Source: Aquisalimonas sp007126095 (GTDB lineage Bacteria > Pseudomonadota > Gammaproteobacteria > Nitrococcales > Aquisalimonadaceae). Taken from it: DNA of 64,000 nt. Location of the stretch: NCBI RefSeq assembly GCF_048323695.1, contig NZ_JBLWFT010000005.1:1-64000 (forward strand), written 5' to 3'. The position numbers were made by a program, and so were the translations under genes. Below, one piece after another: positions 1-8,250 of this stretch; position 1 is the first letter of the stretch, and each line of letters opens with the position of its first letter. The notes beneath the pieces are model-generated. The model ran no database searches. It was not told the origin of the DNA and saw only the letters and a program-made list of their open reading frames with translations.

Positions 1-106
1 GCCGGGGGCCTGAATCTACTGCACAGGGTCAATTGCCCTTCGGGTGGACTCCTGCTCGCCCGGCATCAGGGTGTGGTCTCCCTGACCACAAGGATAAAGG
101 TACAAG

Positions 107-126
107 GGTGGACCTTCAGGTCCACC
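107..126 (-). terminator. possible terminator of the plcP-like gene
   Basis: An 8-bp perfect inverted repeat (107-114 with 119-126, loop TTCA) lies 2 bases past the stop codon of the minus-strand phosphoesterase gene. The T-run that should follow on the minus strand is weak (CCCTTGTACCTTT). A second 7-bp hairpin (72-78 with 84-90) lies just beyond. The rest of 1-106 shows no gene. Confidence 0.4.
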
Positions 127-128
127 AC

Positions 129-944
129 TCAGGCGGCCCGGCTGTCGGCCGCCGGGGCCGCTGCCTCGTTATAGCCCCAGGCATCCCGGCATTCGGCCCA
201 CCACAGCAGCTCCAGGGACCCGTCGTGGTGCTCGACCAGCGCCGTGCAGCTCTCCACCCAGTCGCCATCGTTGCAGTAGAGCACGCCGTCCACATCACGC
301 ACCTCGGCGTGGTGGATGTGACCGCAGACGACACCGTCCACGTCCTGCCGGCTGGCCTCCCAGGCGACCATGTCCTCGAAGTTCGAAATGTAGGTGACAG
401 CGTTCTTCACCCGGTGTTTCACGTGCGCCGCAAGCGACCAGTAGGGAAACCCGAACAGCCGCCGCACCAGGTGCACCCAGTGGTTGGCCCGTATCAACAG
501 GCCGTAACAGCGGCTGCCCAGCATGGCGACGGCCCGGGAGCACTTCACCACCGTGTCGAACTGGTCACCGTGCAACACCAGCAGCCTGCGACCATCCGCC
601 GTGGTGTGGATGACCTGATCCGCCATGGAGAAATTGTCGATGACACTGTCGTTGTAATCGCGCAGGGCCTCGTCGTGATTGCCCGGCAGGTAGACCACCC
701 GGGTGCCGGCCCACACCTTCTCCATGATCCGCTTGATCACCAGGTGGTGCTCCCGCGGCCAGTAGACCCGCTTGCGCATTTCCCAGACATCGACCATATC
801 GCCGACCAGGTAGAGGTAATCCGATTCGGTCGCGTCCAGGAACTCCAGCAGGTAGTCCGCCCGTGCGCCACGAAATCCCAGATGCGCATCGGAGATGAAA
901 ATGCTCCGGTATCGAACCGGTTTCATGGGTTCAGCACGCGTCAT
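129..944 (-). CDS. plcP: calcineurin-like metallophosphoesterase, LpxH/PlcP family (probable phospholipase C-type PlcP)
   Basis: This 271-aa protein has the binuclear-metal phosphoesterase signature: D-x-H at residues 19-21, GDMVD near 48, GNHDE near 88, HGDQFD near 125 and GHIHH near 208. Automatic annotation would call it UDP-2,3-diacylglucosamine diphosphatase. The ending, with GDWVESCTA followed by VEHHDG, is the form I know from the PlcP branch (type: Sinorhizobium meliloti PlcP). PlcP cleaves phospholipid head groups to give diacylglycerol during phosphate starvation. The location beside Pho-type porins, importers and a GT4 glycosyltransferase supports PlcP over lipid A synthesis, and the protein is longer than a usual LpxH (about 240 aa). 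No clear PhoB box points at it, but one pointing the other way lies 110 bp upstream. A start at Met7 is possible. The family is sure, the PlcP role is inferred. Confidence 0.8.
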   Translation of the reverse strand: MTRAEPMKPVRYRSIFISDAHLGFRGARADYLLEFLDATESDYLYLVGDMVDVWEMRKRVYWPREHHLVIKRIMEKVWAGTRVVYLPGNHDEALRDYNDSVIDNFSMADQVIHTTADGRRLLVLHGDQFDTVVKCSRAVAMLGSRCYGLLIRANHWVHLVRRLFGFPYWSLAAHVKHRVKNAVTYISNFEDMVAWEASRQDVDGVVCGHIHHAEVRDVDGVLYCNDGDWVESCTALVEHHDGSLELLWWAECRDAWGYNEAAAPAADSRAA

Positions 945-1055
945 GGTTCATCCACTCTCTCGACTGATGTTGCCAGGAGTGTGGCCTGTACTGTTGAAGT
1001 GGACGTTGCAGAACCGAGGCAGTTGTGTGACGGCTCCCCGGCCGCAGCGGCGCAT

Positions 1056-1100
1056 CTGTCACGCCATTGTCGCCATCCCGTCAGCATCCTGTTTTACGGC
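1056..1100 (+). promoter_or_regulatory. PhoB-box array and promoter of the small 1144 gene
   Basis: Three units spaced exactly 11 bp apart are read on the plus strand: GTCA at 1058, GTCG at 1069 and GTCA at 1080. The first pair reads CTGTCACGCCATTGTCGCC, close to the Pho-box consensus CTGTCATnnnnCTGTCAC. A TTTTAC sequence at 1092-1097 could be the -10 element, and the same TGTTTTAC string follows the phoB box. The array lies between the divergent plcP-like gene and the small gene at 1144, and its orientation favours the latter. Confidence 0.55.
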
Positions 1101-1143
1101 ATCGCGAGAATGCACCGACCTTTCGGCTCGGGAGTATTCAGCG

Positions 1144-1407
1144 ATGCATTGGGAAACCGGAGAAGGACGACTGATCTGCGAAGGGCGTACGGTGCTGAGC
1201 AGCGACCAGATCGTACTGCGACATCAGAGTTCGTCCCGCGCGAACGGCTGGCTCGCCTACATCCCCTCGGTGGCCACGAAGATCAAGGGTCTGGGCCACC
1301 GCCGCCACGCCCTGCTGGAACTGGAAGACGGCCGCCGCGGCTGGTTCATGGTCGTCTCGCAGACGCCCAGCCTCACTGCCCTGCGCAGCTGCGGGCGTTT
1401 CAGCTAG
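1144..1407 (+). CDS. small protein of unknown function, probably phosphate-starvation induced
   Basis: This is an 87-aa basic protein with no signal peptide and no transmembrane segment. I do not recognise its family. The start is ATG at 1144, about 9 nt after a GGGAG ribosome-binding site. A longer reading from 895 would run over the divergent promoter and the PhoB array, so I reject it. It is the only plus-strand gene among minus-strand neighbours, sits between the plcP-like gene and a Pho-type porin, and has its own PhoB-box array. A DNA- or RNA-binding or adaptor role would be a guess. Confidence 0.6.
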   Translation: MHWETGEGRLICEGRTVLSSDQIVLRHQSSSRANGWLAYIPSVATKIKGLGHRRHALLELEDGRRGWFMVVSQTPSLTALRSCGRFS

Positions 1408-1419
1408 CGGCAAAGAAAA

Positions 1420-1439
1420 GACCCCGCATAAGCGGGGTC
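1420..1439 (-). terminator. rho-independent terminator of the OprP-like porin gene
   Basis: An 8-bp GC-rich stem (1420-1427 with 1432-1439, loop of 4) is followed on the minus strand by CTTTTCTTTG. It lies 33 bp past the stop codon of the porin. It also sits just after the stop of the small plus-strand gene, but there is no T-run in that direction. Confidence 0.85.
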
Positions 1440-1472
1440 AAGCTCTGGCTGGAGGAGAAGCTCGTTTTCGGG

Positions 1473-2846
1473 TCAGAACTCGAACTGGAAGCGGGCCGCG
1501 TACACCATGCTGTCCCAGTCCTTGCGTCCGTCGCCGAATCCGTCCTCGCCACGCTGCGCATCCACATACATGACGTTGAGCTTGAGGACGATATCGTCTT
1601 CCGGATACCAGTTGAGACCCAGCGTGTAGTGATCCAGCTTCTGGCGATCCTCGCGGTTATGGTGCTCATAGGAGTCGGCCGTCGCGAAGCGTGCCAGTAC
1701 CTCCCAGGCTCCCCGGCCGCCCGCGCTCAGGGGCGACTGTATCCGGGTGGCACCGAAATCACCGCTGAACGGGCGATAGTTCCGTGTCTCACCCGTCAGG
1801 AAGTAACTGGTCTGCACGTAGTACCCTTCCGAGGTCATGCTGGTCACGTCTTCATCAACGAAATCTTCCGAGTTGGAGTCCCGGTTGAGGTCCTGCCTGA
1901 TGTACTCGCCCTGCACCGAGAACGGCCCGACGCCGAATCCGCCTTCCAGGGCAACGGTGGTGAAGTCCTTGACGTTCTCCATGTCGTTCTCGCCGATCAT
2001 GCGACCATCCACTGCCCGTGTGCCGAGGCGCGTGCGCATGCGGACCGACTCGTACTCTTTCTGGTCACCGCCGCTGCGGTCCCACTCGTACGCGTTGGCG
2101 CGGTAGTTGGCAGACACACCGAGGTGGCTCCAGAGGTCCTGCTCGGCATCAAACACCGGGGCAAACGAAGCGCGGGCCGCAAGACTGTAGCCCTCGGTCA
2201 CGTCACGATCCCTGGCAACACCATCACCGCCGAACGCACCGATCGCGGCGTAGTAATCCGGAACCAGGGTCTCGTACATCAACCCGATCTGCCGGCTTGG
2301 CCGGTAGGCGTCAACCGGCGCGGCCCGTTCAATGAAGCTGATCCGCCGTGAGCTGGTGGAGCTCTCAAGGCTGAAAGGCTCCTTGAAGTGGCCGACGGCC
2401 AACCGGCCATTGTCGAAGAGGTAGGCCATGTAGGCGTTGGCAAAACGAACCTCGTCGTCCCGGAAATCCACTTCCAGCTGCCATTCCCAATTGTCGTACA
2501 TCACCCCCAGAGCACCGAGCCGGGCGCGACGGATGATCGTGCCGTAACGGGCGAGATCTCCGTCGTCGGCGTCCTCGTCATCCGTCGAGGTAAAAGGATC
2601 CTGCACGAAGGCGTAGTCGGTCATGAGCCGGCCGCGAATACCGAAGCGGTGTTTGCCGTCTTCCGTCTCGACGCGGAACTTGTTGACGCGGGTGCGGACG
2701 GGATCATCGCTCACGTCCATCATCGGCTCGTAATCAAGACCGGCGAATCGCTGCGCGCCGGTGTCGGCGTGTGCCAGTGGTGCGGCCAGCACCGCGGCGA
2801 TGGCGAGCGCCGGCGCAGCGCCCCATGTGGTTTTACTGTCGGACAT
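1473..2846 (-). CDS. phosphate-selective porin, OprP/OprO family
   Basis: This 457-aa outer-membrane protein has a signal peptide ending near AHA-D (residues 26-28), alternating beta-strand patterns throughout and a C-terminal aromatic residue (FEF) for Bam-dependent insertion. The length and the pattern of paired strands fit the phosphate-selective porin O/P family, trimeric 16-strand channels. The protein is strongly acidic, as in halophiles. It should let phosphate or phosphate esters cross the outer membrane. The PhoB-box array at 3015-3055 makes it a probable member of the Pho regulon, and the minus-strand ABC importer upstream is a plausible partner. The substrate (orthophosphate, pyrophosphate or organic esters) cannot be read from the sequence. 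Confidence 0.88.
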   Translation of the reverse strand: MSDSKTTWGAAPALAIAAVLAAPLAHADTGAQRFAGLDYEPMMDVSDDPVRTRVNKFRVETEDGKHRFGIRGRLMTDYAFVQDPFTSTDDEDADDGDLARYGTIIRRARLGALGVMYDNWEWQLEVDFRDDEVRFANAYMAYLFDNGRLAVGHFKEPFSLESSTSSRRISFIERAAPVDAYRPSRQIGLMYETLVPDYYAAIGAFGGDGVARDRDVTEGYSLAARASFAPVFDAEQDLWSHLGVSANYRANAYEWDRSGGDQKEYESVRMRTRLGTRAVDGRMIGENDMENVKDFTTVALEGGFGVGPFSVQGEYIRQDLNRDSNSEDFVDEDVTSMTSEGYYVQTSYFLTGETRNYRPFSGDFGATRIQSPLSAGGRGAWEVLARFATADSYEHHNREDRQKLDHYTLGLNWYPEDDIVLKLNVMYVDAQRGEDGFGDGRKDWDSMVYAARFQFEF

Positions 2847-2999
2847 GCGTTACCCCCGGGTAATTGATATGTAGGTCGTTCGCGGGGAGGATGCGGTCAC
2901 CCTCCGGACAGCGGGATCAGTGGCAATCGAGCCCCTGGAGCGTCCGGTGCTCAGCTGTTGCCGCAACGCGACAGACTGTCTGCCACGAGCAACAGGGGT

Positions 3000-3055
3000 A
3001 GCTTAGGGGGAGCGCATGACACGACCGTGAGGTTGGCATGACACGTCCGTGACGG
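3000..3055 (-). promoter_or_regulatory. four-unit PhoB-box array and promoter of the OprP-like porin
   Basis: On the minus strand, GTCA-like units stand exactly 11 bp apart. In plus-strand terms they are TGAC 3050, TGAC 3039, TGAG 3028 and TGAC 3017. A -10-like TAAGCT (3000-3005) starts 15 nt after the first base of the last unit. The porin start codon is about 150 bp further on, leaving a long leader. Confidence 0.75.
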
Positions 3056-3069
3056 CCCGGTGACGCCGC

Positions 3070-4728
3070 TCAGCCGCGCCGTCGCAACTGGAATACCACC
3101 AGAACCACGGTGCTGAGCAGTATGGTCACCGTCGCCATGGCCATGGCAATGGCGATTTCCCCCTGCTCGAACTGGTTGAAGATGAACGTTGCCGTGGTAT
3201 CAACGCCCGGAGGCAGGAGCAGGATCGAAGCCACCAGTTCGCGCATGCAAACGATGAACGTGGTGAGCCAGGCGGCCAGCAGGGCCGGGCGCAGACGCGG
3301 CAGTACGATGCGCGTGAACACCGTGGCGCGGCCTGCGCCCAGCATTGACGCGGCATGCTCCAGGTTCTCGCCCATGCGCTGCAGACTGGCATTGGCGTAG
3401 TTGAGCGCGTCGGTGATGTAGATCACCACGTAAGCGAGCAACAGCATCCAGACGGTGTTGTAGAGGTCGACTGGCACCCACGGGGCGTTCCAGGCCAGGA
3501 TGAGCGCCACGGCCATCACGATCTTCGGGATCACGCGGGGCAGCAGCGCGATGCCGTCCAGCACGCGCTGCAGTGGCCCCGCGGAACGCACGTTGACGTA
3601 GGCAATGTACCCACCGACCAGTACACAGATCGTCGCGGCGGCCAGGCTGAGCCCGAGACTGGTCAGCAACGCCTGCAACCCACGCGATCCCGGTTCGAAC
3701 AGGGCCCAGTAGTGCCGAAGGGTGAACGTCAGCTCCGCCTCGGCCCAGGAGTCCACGAGACTGGTGAGCACCATGGCGACGTAGGGCAGCACGGAACTCA
3801 GCAAAAACAGTCCGCCGATGAACGCCCACCCCGCCCATTTCCCCCAACGGCCCAGGGGTTGCAACGCCCCCTCGCCGGGCCGGAAGGCACCGCCGCCGAG
3901 CAGGCGCGCCAGCCAGCGACTGCCGTACATGCACACCAGTGCGAACAGACACAACAGACTCGACAGCGACGTTGCCAGGGCAAAGTCCGCCGGCCAGCTC
4001 GTGATCAGATAGAAGATCTCCGCTGGCAGCAGGGGCAGATTCGAGCGCGTGCCGAGCACGGCAGGCACGCCGAAGTTCGATAGCGCCTCCAGAAACACCA
4101 GCAGACCGGAGTTGAAGACGGCGGGGAGCAGCAGCGGCAGCAGGACGTAACGCATGCGCTGGACCCAGCCCGCACCGAACAGGGTTGCCGCATCCTCGAG
4201 CCGCCTCGGCAATGATCCGAGGGTCGCTTCCACCGCCAGCGCCACGTAGCCGAACGAGGCCAGGGCCATGACCAGGGTGACGCCCCAGAAGGAGAAGAAC
4301 CACAGCCGCAGCCACTCCGGCAAGCCGCCGATCAGCCCGTCGGCGAACCCCCCTTCCTGCATCACCAGGATGTAGGACAGCGCGGCGATATACGGCGGTG
4401 TCATGATGGGCACCAGCAGGGAGAGCCGCGCCCAGAGCTTGCCGGGCAGATCCGTGCGGGCCAGGAGGTAGCCGCAGGGAATGCCGAACACCCAGCTCAC
4501 CACCGTGACCGCCCCGGCCCAGGCCAGGGATGTCCGGATCATGGCCGGCAGCTCGGGGGTCTCCAGTATACGGCGGTAGGCTTCGCCGAAGCCGTCCAGC
4601 GACCCACCGAGAATATCCGGAAAGACACTCTGGGCGAAAAGGACCGCCAGTGGATACCCTGCCGCGACCGCCAGCAACAGCAGACACAGCAGCAGCGGCA
4701 ACCGGGCCCTCAGGTACACCATCAGCAT
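3070..4728 (-). CDS. ABC transporter permease, FbpB/AfuB/PhnU-type with two fused permease halves
   Basis: This 552-aa inner-membrane protein has about 12 hydrophobic segments and two copies of the binding-protein-dependent permease domain. Each copy carries an EAA-type loop: DAATLFGAG in the first half and EHAASMLGAG in the second. This fused layout is typical of ferric-iron-like importers, a family that also includes transporters of sugar phosphates (AfuABC) and of 2-aminoethylphosphonate. It is the last gene of an ATPase-binding protein-permease operon, 18 bp after the binding-protein gene, and is followed directly by the promoter of a Pho-type porin. I infer an organophosphate substrate from the neighbourhood. 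Met3 is an alternative start. Confidence 0.85.
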   Translation of the reverse strand: MLMVYLRARLPLLLCLLLLAVAAGYPLAVLFAQSVFPDILGGSLDGFGEAYRRILETPELPAMIRTSLAWAGAVTVVSWVFGIPCGYLLARTDLPGKLWARLSLLVPIMTPPYIAALSYILVMQEGGFADGLIGGLPEWLRLWFFSFWGVTLVMALASFGYVALAVEATLGSLPRRLEDAATLFGAGWVQRMRYVLLPLLLPAVFNSGLLVFLEALSNFGVPAVLGTRSNLPLLPAEIFYLITSWPADFALATSLSSLLCLFALVCMYGSRWLARLLGGGAFRPGEGALQPLGRWGKWAGWAFIGGLFLLSSVLPYVAMVLTSLVDSWAEAELTFTLRHYWALFEPGSRGLQALLTSLGLSLAAATICVLVGGYIAYVNVRSAGPLQRVLDGIALLPRVIPKIVMAVALILAWNAPWVPVDLYNTVWMLLLAYVVIYITDALNYANASLQRMGENLEHAASMLGAGRATVFTRIVLPRLRPALLAAWLTTFIVCMRELVASILLLPPGVDTTATFIFNQFEQGEIAIAMAMATVTILLSTVVLVVFQLRRRG

Positions 4729-4746
4729 GCCCGGAAACCGGCCTGA

Positions 4747-5766
4747 TCAGTCATCGCCGCGCACCACCTCGGCGCGTTCGATCTCGATCTGAAAACGGCG
4801 CAGGACGCGGTTCTGGCTGGCCAGTGCCGCTTCCACGTCGTCCTGGAACAGCGGCGGCAGCTCCCGCGTCCCCCGGGTCGAGGACGGCTCCGTGTCGCGT
4901 CGCGCCGGAAGCAGGTGCTCGTCGGCCACACGCCGCTGCACGGGTTCGGTGAAATAGAAATCCACAAAGGCCCGGGCCGCATCGGGCGCTCCGGTGCCAG
5001 CCATTATGGCAATGGGCCGACGGACCATGGCGGAGCCGGAGGGCGGGTAATGCATGACCACCGGGGCGCCATCGGCGATCTGGCGGTAGATGAGATAATC
5101 CACGGCGCCCAGTATCAGGTCGTAGGTTCCCACCAGCAGCCCGCTGATCGCCTGGCTGTTGGCGGCCGCGAAATCGAGGCCACTTCGACGCAGACCGAGA
5201 AAGTCAGCCCACATGGCGTCCTCGGAGAGCGCATACGCAACCACGAAGTCCGCCGCCGAACCGGAACGCGACGGTGACGGCATGGTCACACGGCCCTGGA
5301 AGTCTCCGTCGAACACCGTGGCCCAGTCCAGGCCATCCTGATGCCTGTCTTCCCGGACGGCCATCCCCACCAGCGCGGCGGAGGTGGCATAGTAGTAGCT
5401 ATCGGGGTCGTGCCAGCCCGCCTCCGTCGCATCCACCCAGTCCGGGTCCGGATAGCGTAACAGCCGGTCATCGGCTTTCAGCGCCTCGGCGGCAACCTCG
5501 CTGGCGAAGATCACCACGTCGGCGCGAGGGCGATACCGTTCGGCCTCCAGACGGGCCATCACCTGCCCCGTGGTGGCACCGAAGAACTCGACGGTCACTC
5601 CCGTCTCCCGGACGAAGTCATCGATAACGGCTTCTGCCAGCGGTCGCGGCCCGGCGGAATAAACAACCAGCGCGTCACCGTCGCCGTCATCACCAACACA
5701 GCCGGCCACGAGGCCAAGCACCAGCGGCAGCAGGGCCGGGAGTGTCCGGGAAAGCAGGCCCATCAA
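4747..5766 (-). CDS. ABC transporter substrate-binding lipoprotein, FbpA/AfuA/AepX-like
   Basis: This 339-aa protein has a lipoprotein signal: a hydrophobic stretch ending LVAGC with Cys23 as the lipidated residue. The fold is that of the iron(III)-type binding proteins (LVVYSAG start, then a hinged two-domain protein). At the place where FbpA has two adjacent iron-binding tyrosines it reads DYLIYR, so only one tyrosine is kept. That argues against iron and suits members that bind sugar phosphates or phosphonates. The start ATG overlaps the stop of the upstream ATPase gene by 4 bp, and the permease gene follows. Gene order and Pho context suggest uptake of a phosphorus compound, but the ligand is unknown. 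Confidence 0.82.
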   Translation of the reverse strand: MMGLLSRTLPALLPLVLGLVAGCVGDDGDGDALVVYSAGPRPLAEAVIDDFVRETGVTVEFFGATTGQVMARLEAERYRPRADVVIFASEVAAEALKADDRLLRYPDPDWVDATEAGWHDPDSYYYATSAALVGMAVREDRHQDGLDWATVFDGDFQGRVTMPSPSRSGSAADFVVAYALSEDAMWADFLGLRRSGLDFAAANSQAISGLLVGTYDLILGAVDYLIYRQIADGAPVVMHYPPSGSAMVRRPIAIMAGTGAPDAARAFVDFYFTEPVQRRVADEHLLPARRDTEPSSTRGTRELPPLFQDDVEAALASQNRVLRRFQIEIERAEVVRGDD

Positions 5767-6830
5767 TCCGATAGGAACCGCATGGCGCTTGCCGGGAAGC
5801 GCACGTGCACCGCCCCGCCGCGATGCACGGCGCCATCGGCGAAACCGCGGATCAGTCGCCCGTTCGGCAAGGTGGCGAACGCCTCATGCCGATCCCCGAG
5901 GAAATTGGTCTGCTCGCACGTTGCCGGCAGCTCCACCAGGTCGTCACCGCTGCAACACCGCTCCGAGGAAATGCAGATCGCTTCGCGGCGCACCAGGCAC
6001 TGCCCCGACTCCGCCGCCAGCGCCCCGTTGCCCGGAAGATCCAGCACGCCATCGTCGATCACGATACTGCTGCCGTTGCGGCGGTAGGGCATCAGGTTGC
6101 TCGCACCGAGGAACTCGGCGACGAACTGCGTCCGCGGTTCGTTGTAGATCACCTCCGGCGTCCCGCACTGCTCGATGCGCCCGCGGTTCATCACCGCCAC
6201 CTGGTCAGCCAGCGTGAACGCTTCGGCCTGATCGTGGGTGACATACACGGCGGTGAGCCCCGTCTCCCGAAGCAGGCGCGCCAGTTCATGCTTGAGGTCT
6301 TCGCGCAGACGGGCATCCAGCGCCGAAAGGGGCTCGTCGAGCAGCATGAGGTCCGGCTGCACGGCCAGGGCCCGCGCAATGGCCACCCGCTGCTGCTGTC
6401 CGCCGGAGAGCTGGTCCGGGCGACGGTTGCGGAAGGCGCCCATCTGGACCTGGTCGAGCACCTCCTGCACGCGTCGGGCGCGGCGAGGCGCATTGACCCG
6501 CTGCATGCGCAACCCGAAGGCGACATTCTCCGACACGGTCATGTGCGGCCACAGGCTGAAGTCCTGAAACACCATGGAGAACCCGCGCTCGCGCGTGGCC
6601 ACATGGATGCCGTTGGCAGGGTCGTCGAGCGTGCGCCCGCGGCACGCCAGCGTTCCCGAGTCAGCGGCCAGCATGCCCGTGATCACGTTCAACAGGGTGG
6701 ACTTGCCGCAGCCGGACGGCCCCAGCAACACGACACACTCGCCCTGATTCACCTTCAGATCGATCCCGTCCAGCACCCGCTGACCGGCGAACTCCTTCGT
6801 GAGCCCCTTGCACTGCATGAACGTTGCCAT
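5763..6830 (-). CDS. ABC transporter ATP-binding protein, FbpC/PotA-like
   Basis: This 355-aa ATPase has Walker A GPSGCGKST near residues 38-46, the signature LSGGQQQR near 141, Walker B LMLLDEP, the switch histidine (VTHDQAEA) and a C-terminal TOBE-like domain (about 240-355) that may carry regulation. A ribosome-binding site, GGAGG, precedes the ATG at 6830. It is the first gene of the minus-strand operon with the lipoprotein at 4747 and the permease at 3070. It diverges from a second importer of the same family at 7053. On the minus strand the upstream region has a single good Pho half-site (CTGTCATA, TGAC at 6909 in plus terms) with degenerate neighbours, so PhoB control is possible but weakly supported. 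Confidence 0.88.
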   Translation of the reverse strand: MATFMQCKGLTKEFAGQRVLDGIDLKVNQGECVVLLGPSGCGKSTLLNVITGMLAADSGTLACRGRTLDDPANGIHVATRERGFSMVFQDFSLWPHMTVSENVAFGLRMQRVNAPRRARRVQEVLDQVQMGAFRNRRPDQLSGGQQQRVAIARALAVQPDLMLLDEPLSALDARLREDLKHELARLLRETGLTAVYVTHDQAEAFTLADQVAVMNRGRIEQCGTPEVIYNEPRTQFVAEFLGASNLMPYRRNGSSIVIDDGVLDLPGNGALAAESGQCLVRREAICISSERCCSGDDLVELPATCEQTNFLGDRHEAFATLPNGRLIRGFADGAVHRGGAVHVRFPASAMRFLSD

Positions 6831-6924
6831 GACGCCTCCGTTAACGGTCCTGCGTTCGGTGGACCGTTTTCATGACCCCTAGTGAACGGGAAAGAGATTG
6901 CAGGGGTATGACAGAAGCGCTGAT

Positions 6925-6943
6925 GAGTCATCAAACGGTCACA
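6925..6943 (+). promoter_or_regulatory. PhoB box upstream of the second iron-like ABC importer
   Basis: GAGTCATCAAACGGTCACA has GTCA at 6927 and 6938, exactly 11 bp apart, and matches most of the Pho-box consensus. A weak AATTAA lies 9-14 nt after the last unit. The binding-protein gene starts 110 bp downstream. The rest of the divergent 6831-7052 region holds only the degenerate half-site for the other operon. Confidence 0.6.
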
Positions 6944-7052
6944 CGGAATTAACGCCTGGTTCACGAATTTTTTCCAAGGTAGACGGCCTGCGCAACGGCA
7001 AGGATGCGGCGCAATCCATCCGACACCGTCATTCCGAGCAGGAGGATTCCCC

Positions 7053-8111
7053 ATGTGGCACCGCCGCCCCCGTCTGAATTCCTGGCGCCTGACCTTGCTG
7101 CTGGCCGCCAGCGGCCTGAGCGCCTCGGCCGTCGCCGTGGCCGATGAACCCGAACCCAGCGATGACGTCCTCACCGTCTACCTGCACGACCACGGCGACG
7201 CCATCGCCGAGCGCTTCACTGAAGACACGGGCATCGAAGCCCAGATCGTCGACATGAGCGGCGGCGAGATTCTGGCCCGCATCGAGGCCGAGCGCGCCAA
7301 CCCGCAGTGGGACGTGGTGTACGTACAGGGGCACGGCAGCGTGCACCGGCTCTACGAGACCGGCCAGCTGCTGGATGACGGCTGGCAGCCGGAGGCCGCC
7401 GCGAACTACACCGAGATGGGTCGCCAGATCTACGAGCAGGACCCGGAGACCGCCTGGTGGCCGGTGACGGTGAACGCCCCCGCTCTGCTCGTCTACAACC
7501 CGGACTACGTGGACGCGGAAGACGTCACCAGCTGGGACGCCCTGCACGACCCGCAGTTCGAGGGCCGCGTGGGCATGCCGGATCCGGCCATCAGCGGCCC
7601 GGCCTACCCCTACGTGTCCTGGTTCTTCGAGGACGACATGGATGCCGGCTACGCGTTCTGGGAGAAGGTCTTCGACAACGGCGTGCGCATGTACCGCTCC
7701 AACAGCCCGGTGGCCGAAGCCCTGGCCGCGGGTGATATCTGGATCGCCGGCCTGGAAGAGCCCAACACCTACGGCGAAGTGGAAAAGGACGAGCGCATCG
7801 AGGTGGTCTATCCCGAGGAAGGCACCCCCGGCGCTGCCCGCGCGGTCGGTATCTCGGCGGATACAGAAGTAGCCGATGACGCCAAGGCCTTCATCGAGTG
7901 GATGCTCTCCGCCGAGACCCAGCAGTACCTCACCGAGATCGAGCACCGCAACAAGTACTTCGTGCCGCTGATCGAGGGCGCCGAACCCAACGACCTGCTA
8001 CCCCCGAACCAGTTCCTGGATCAGGTGACCCCGTACGAGTTCACCGACTACGAATGGGCCGGCGAGGTGGAAGCAGAAATCAAGCGCTGGTTCAGCGACA
8101 TGGCCCAGTGA
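7053..8111 (+). CDS. ABC transporter periplasmic substrate-binding protein, iron(III)/organophosphate-like
   Basis: This 352-aa protein has a Sec signal peptide (basic start, hydrophobic core, cleavage near AVA-DEP about residue 32) and the iron-type binding-protein fold. A strong AGGAGG ribosome-binding site lies 8 nt before ATG 7053. The region that carries the iron-binding tyrosine pair in FbpA reads GLEEPNTYG here, so the pair is absent. The mature protein is very acidic. It is first in a plus-strand operon with a permease and an ATPase, has a PhoB box in front, and is followed by a hairpin that may raise its level relative to the membrane parts. I infer a phosphate ester or phosphonate as ligand. 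Confidence 0.82.
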   Translation: MWHRRPRLNSWRLTLLLAASGLSASAVAVADEPEPSDDVLTVYLHDHGDAIAERFTEDTGIEAQIVDMSGGEILARIEAERANPQWDVVYVQGHGSVHRLYETGQLLDDGWQPEAAANYTEMGRQIYEQDPETAWWPVTVNAPALLVYNPDYVDAEDVTSWDALHDPQFEGRVGMPDPAISGPAYPYVSWFFEDDMDAGYAFWEKVFDNGVRMYRSNSPVAEALAAGDIWIAGLEEPNTYGEVEKDERIEVVYPEEGTPGAARAVGISADTEVADDAKAFIEWMLSAETQQYLTEIEHRNKYFVPLIEGAEPNDLLPPNQFLDQVTPYEFTDYEWAGEVEAEIKRWFSDMAQ

Positions 8112-8154
8112 ATGACCCCGAAACGCGGTCTCTGACCGCGCCAGCTTGACGCAC

Positions 8155-8183
8155 ACGGGTGGAGTCCTCGGGGCTCCGCCCGT
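8155..8183 (+). terminator. hairpin after the binding-protein gene (attenuator or mRNA stabiliser)
   Basis: A 13-bp stem with two G-T wobble pairs (8155-8167 with 8171-8183, loop TCG) is followed by CTTTGCG. A smaller hairpin (8124-8130 with 8134-8140) precedes it. Both lie between the binding-protein and permease genes of one operon, a common place for partial termination or 3'-end protection. Confidence 0.6.
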
Positions 8184-8250
8184 CTTTGCGTTCCAGAACT
8201 GCCAACAAAACGTGTACCGACGGACCCATCATTACCGGAGTATTCGCACC

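Noticed and set aside
129..944. Naming the phosphoesterase lpxH
   Set aside because: Family and metal motifs would allow it, but the C-terminal signature, length and Pho context fit PlcP better. A genome-wide check for another lpxH is needed.
945..1143. A minus-strand PhoB box for the plcP-like gene
   Set aside because: Only one isolated GTCA (in the CCGTCACA stretch near 1030) is found on that strand and its 11-bp neighbours do not match.
33..2351. Very long plus-strand open frame (772 codons) over the phosphoesterase and porin genes
   Set aside because: It is antisense to two well-recognised genes, crosses a promoter array and a terminator, and has the His/Val/Gln-rich look of a GC-rich shadow frame. 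No family is recognisable.
8146..8250. Longer N-terminus for the permease at 8251
   Set aside because: The extra 35 codons run through the inter-gene hairpin and lack a ribosome-binding site. ATG 8251 follows CCGGAG.
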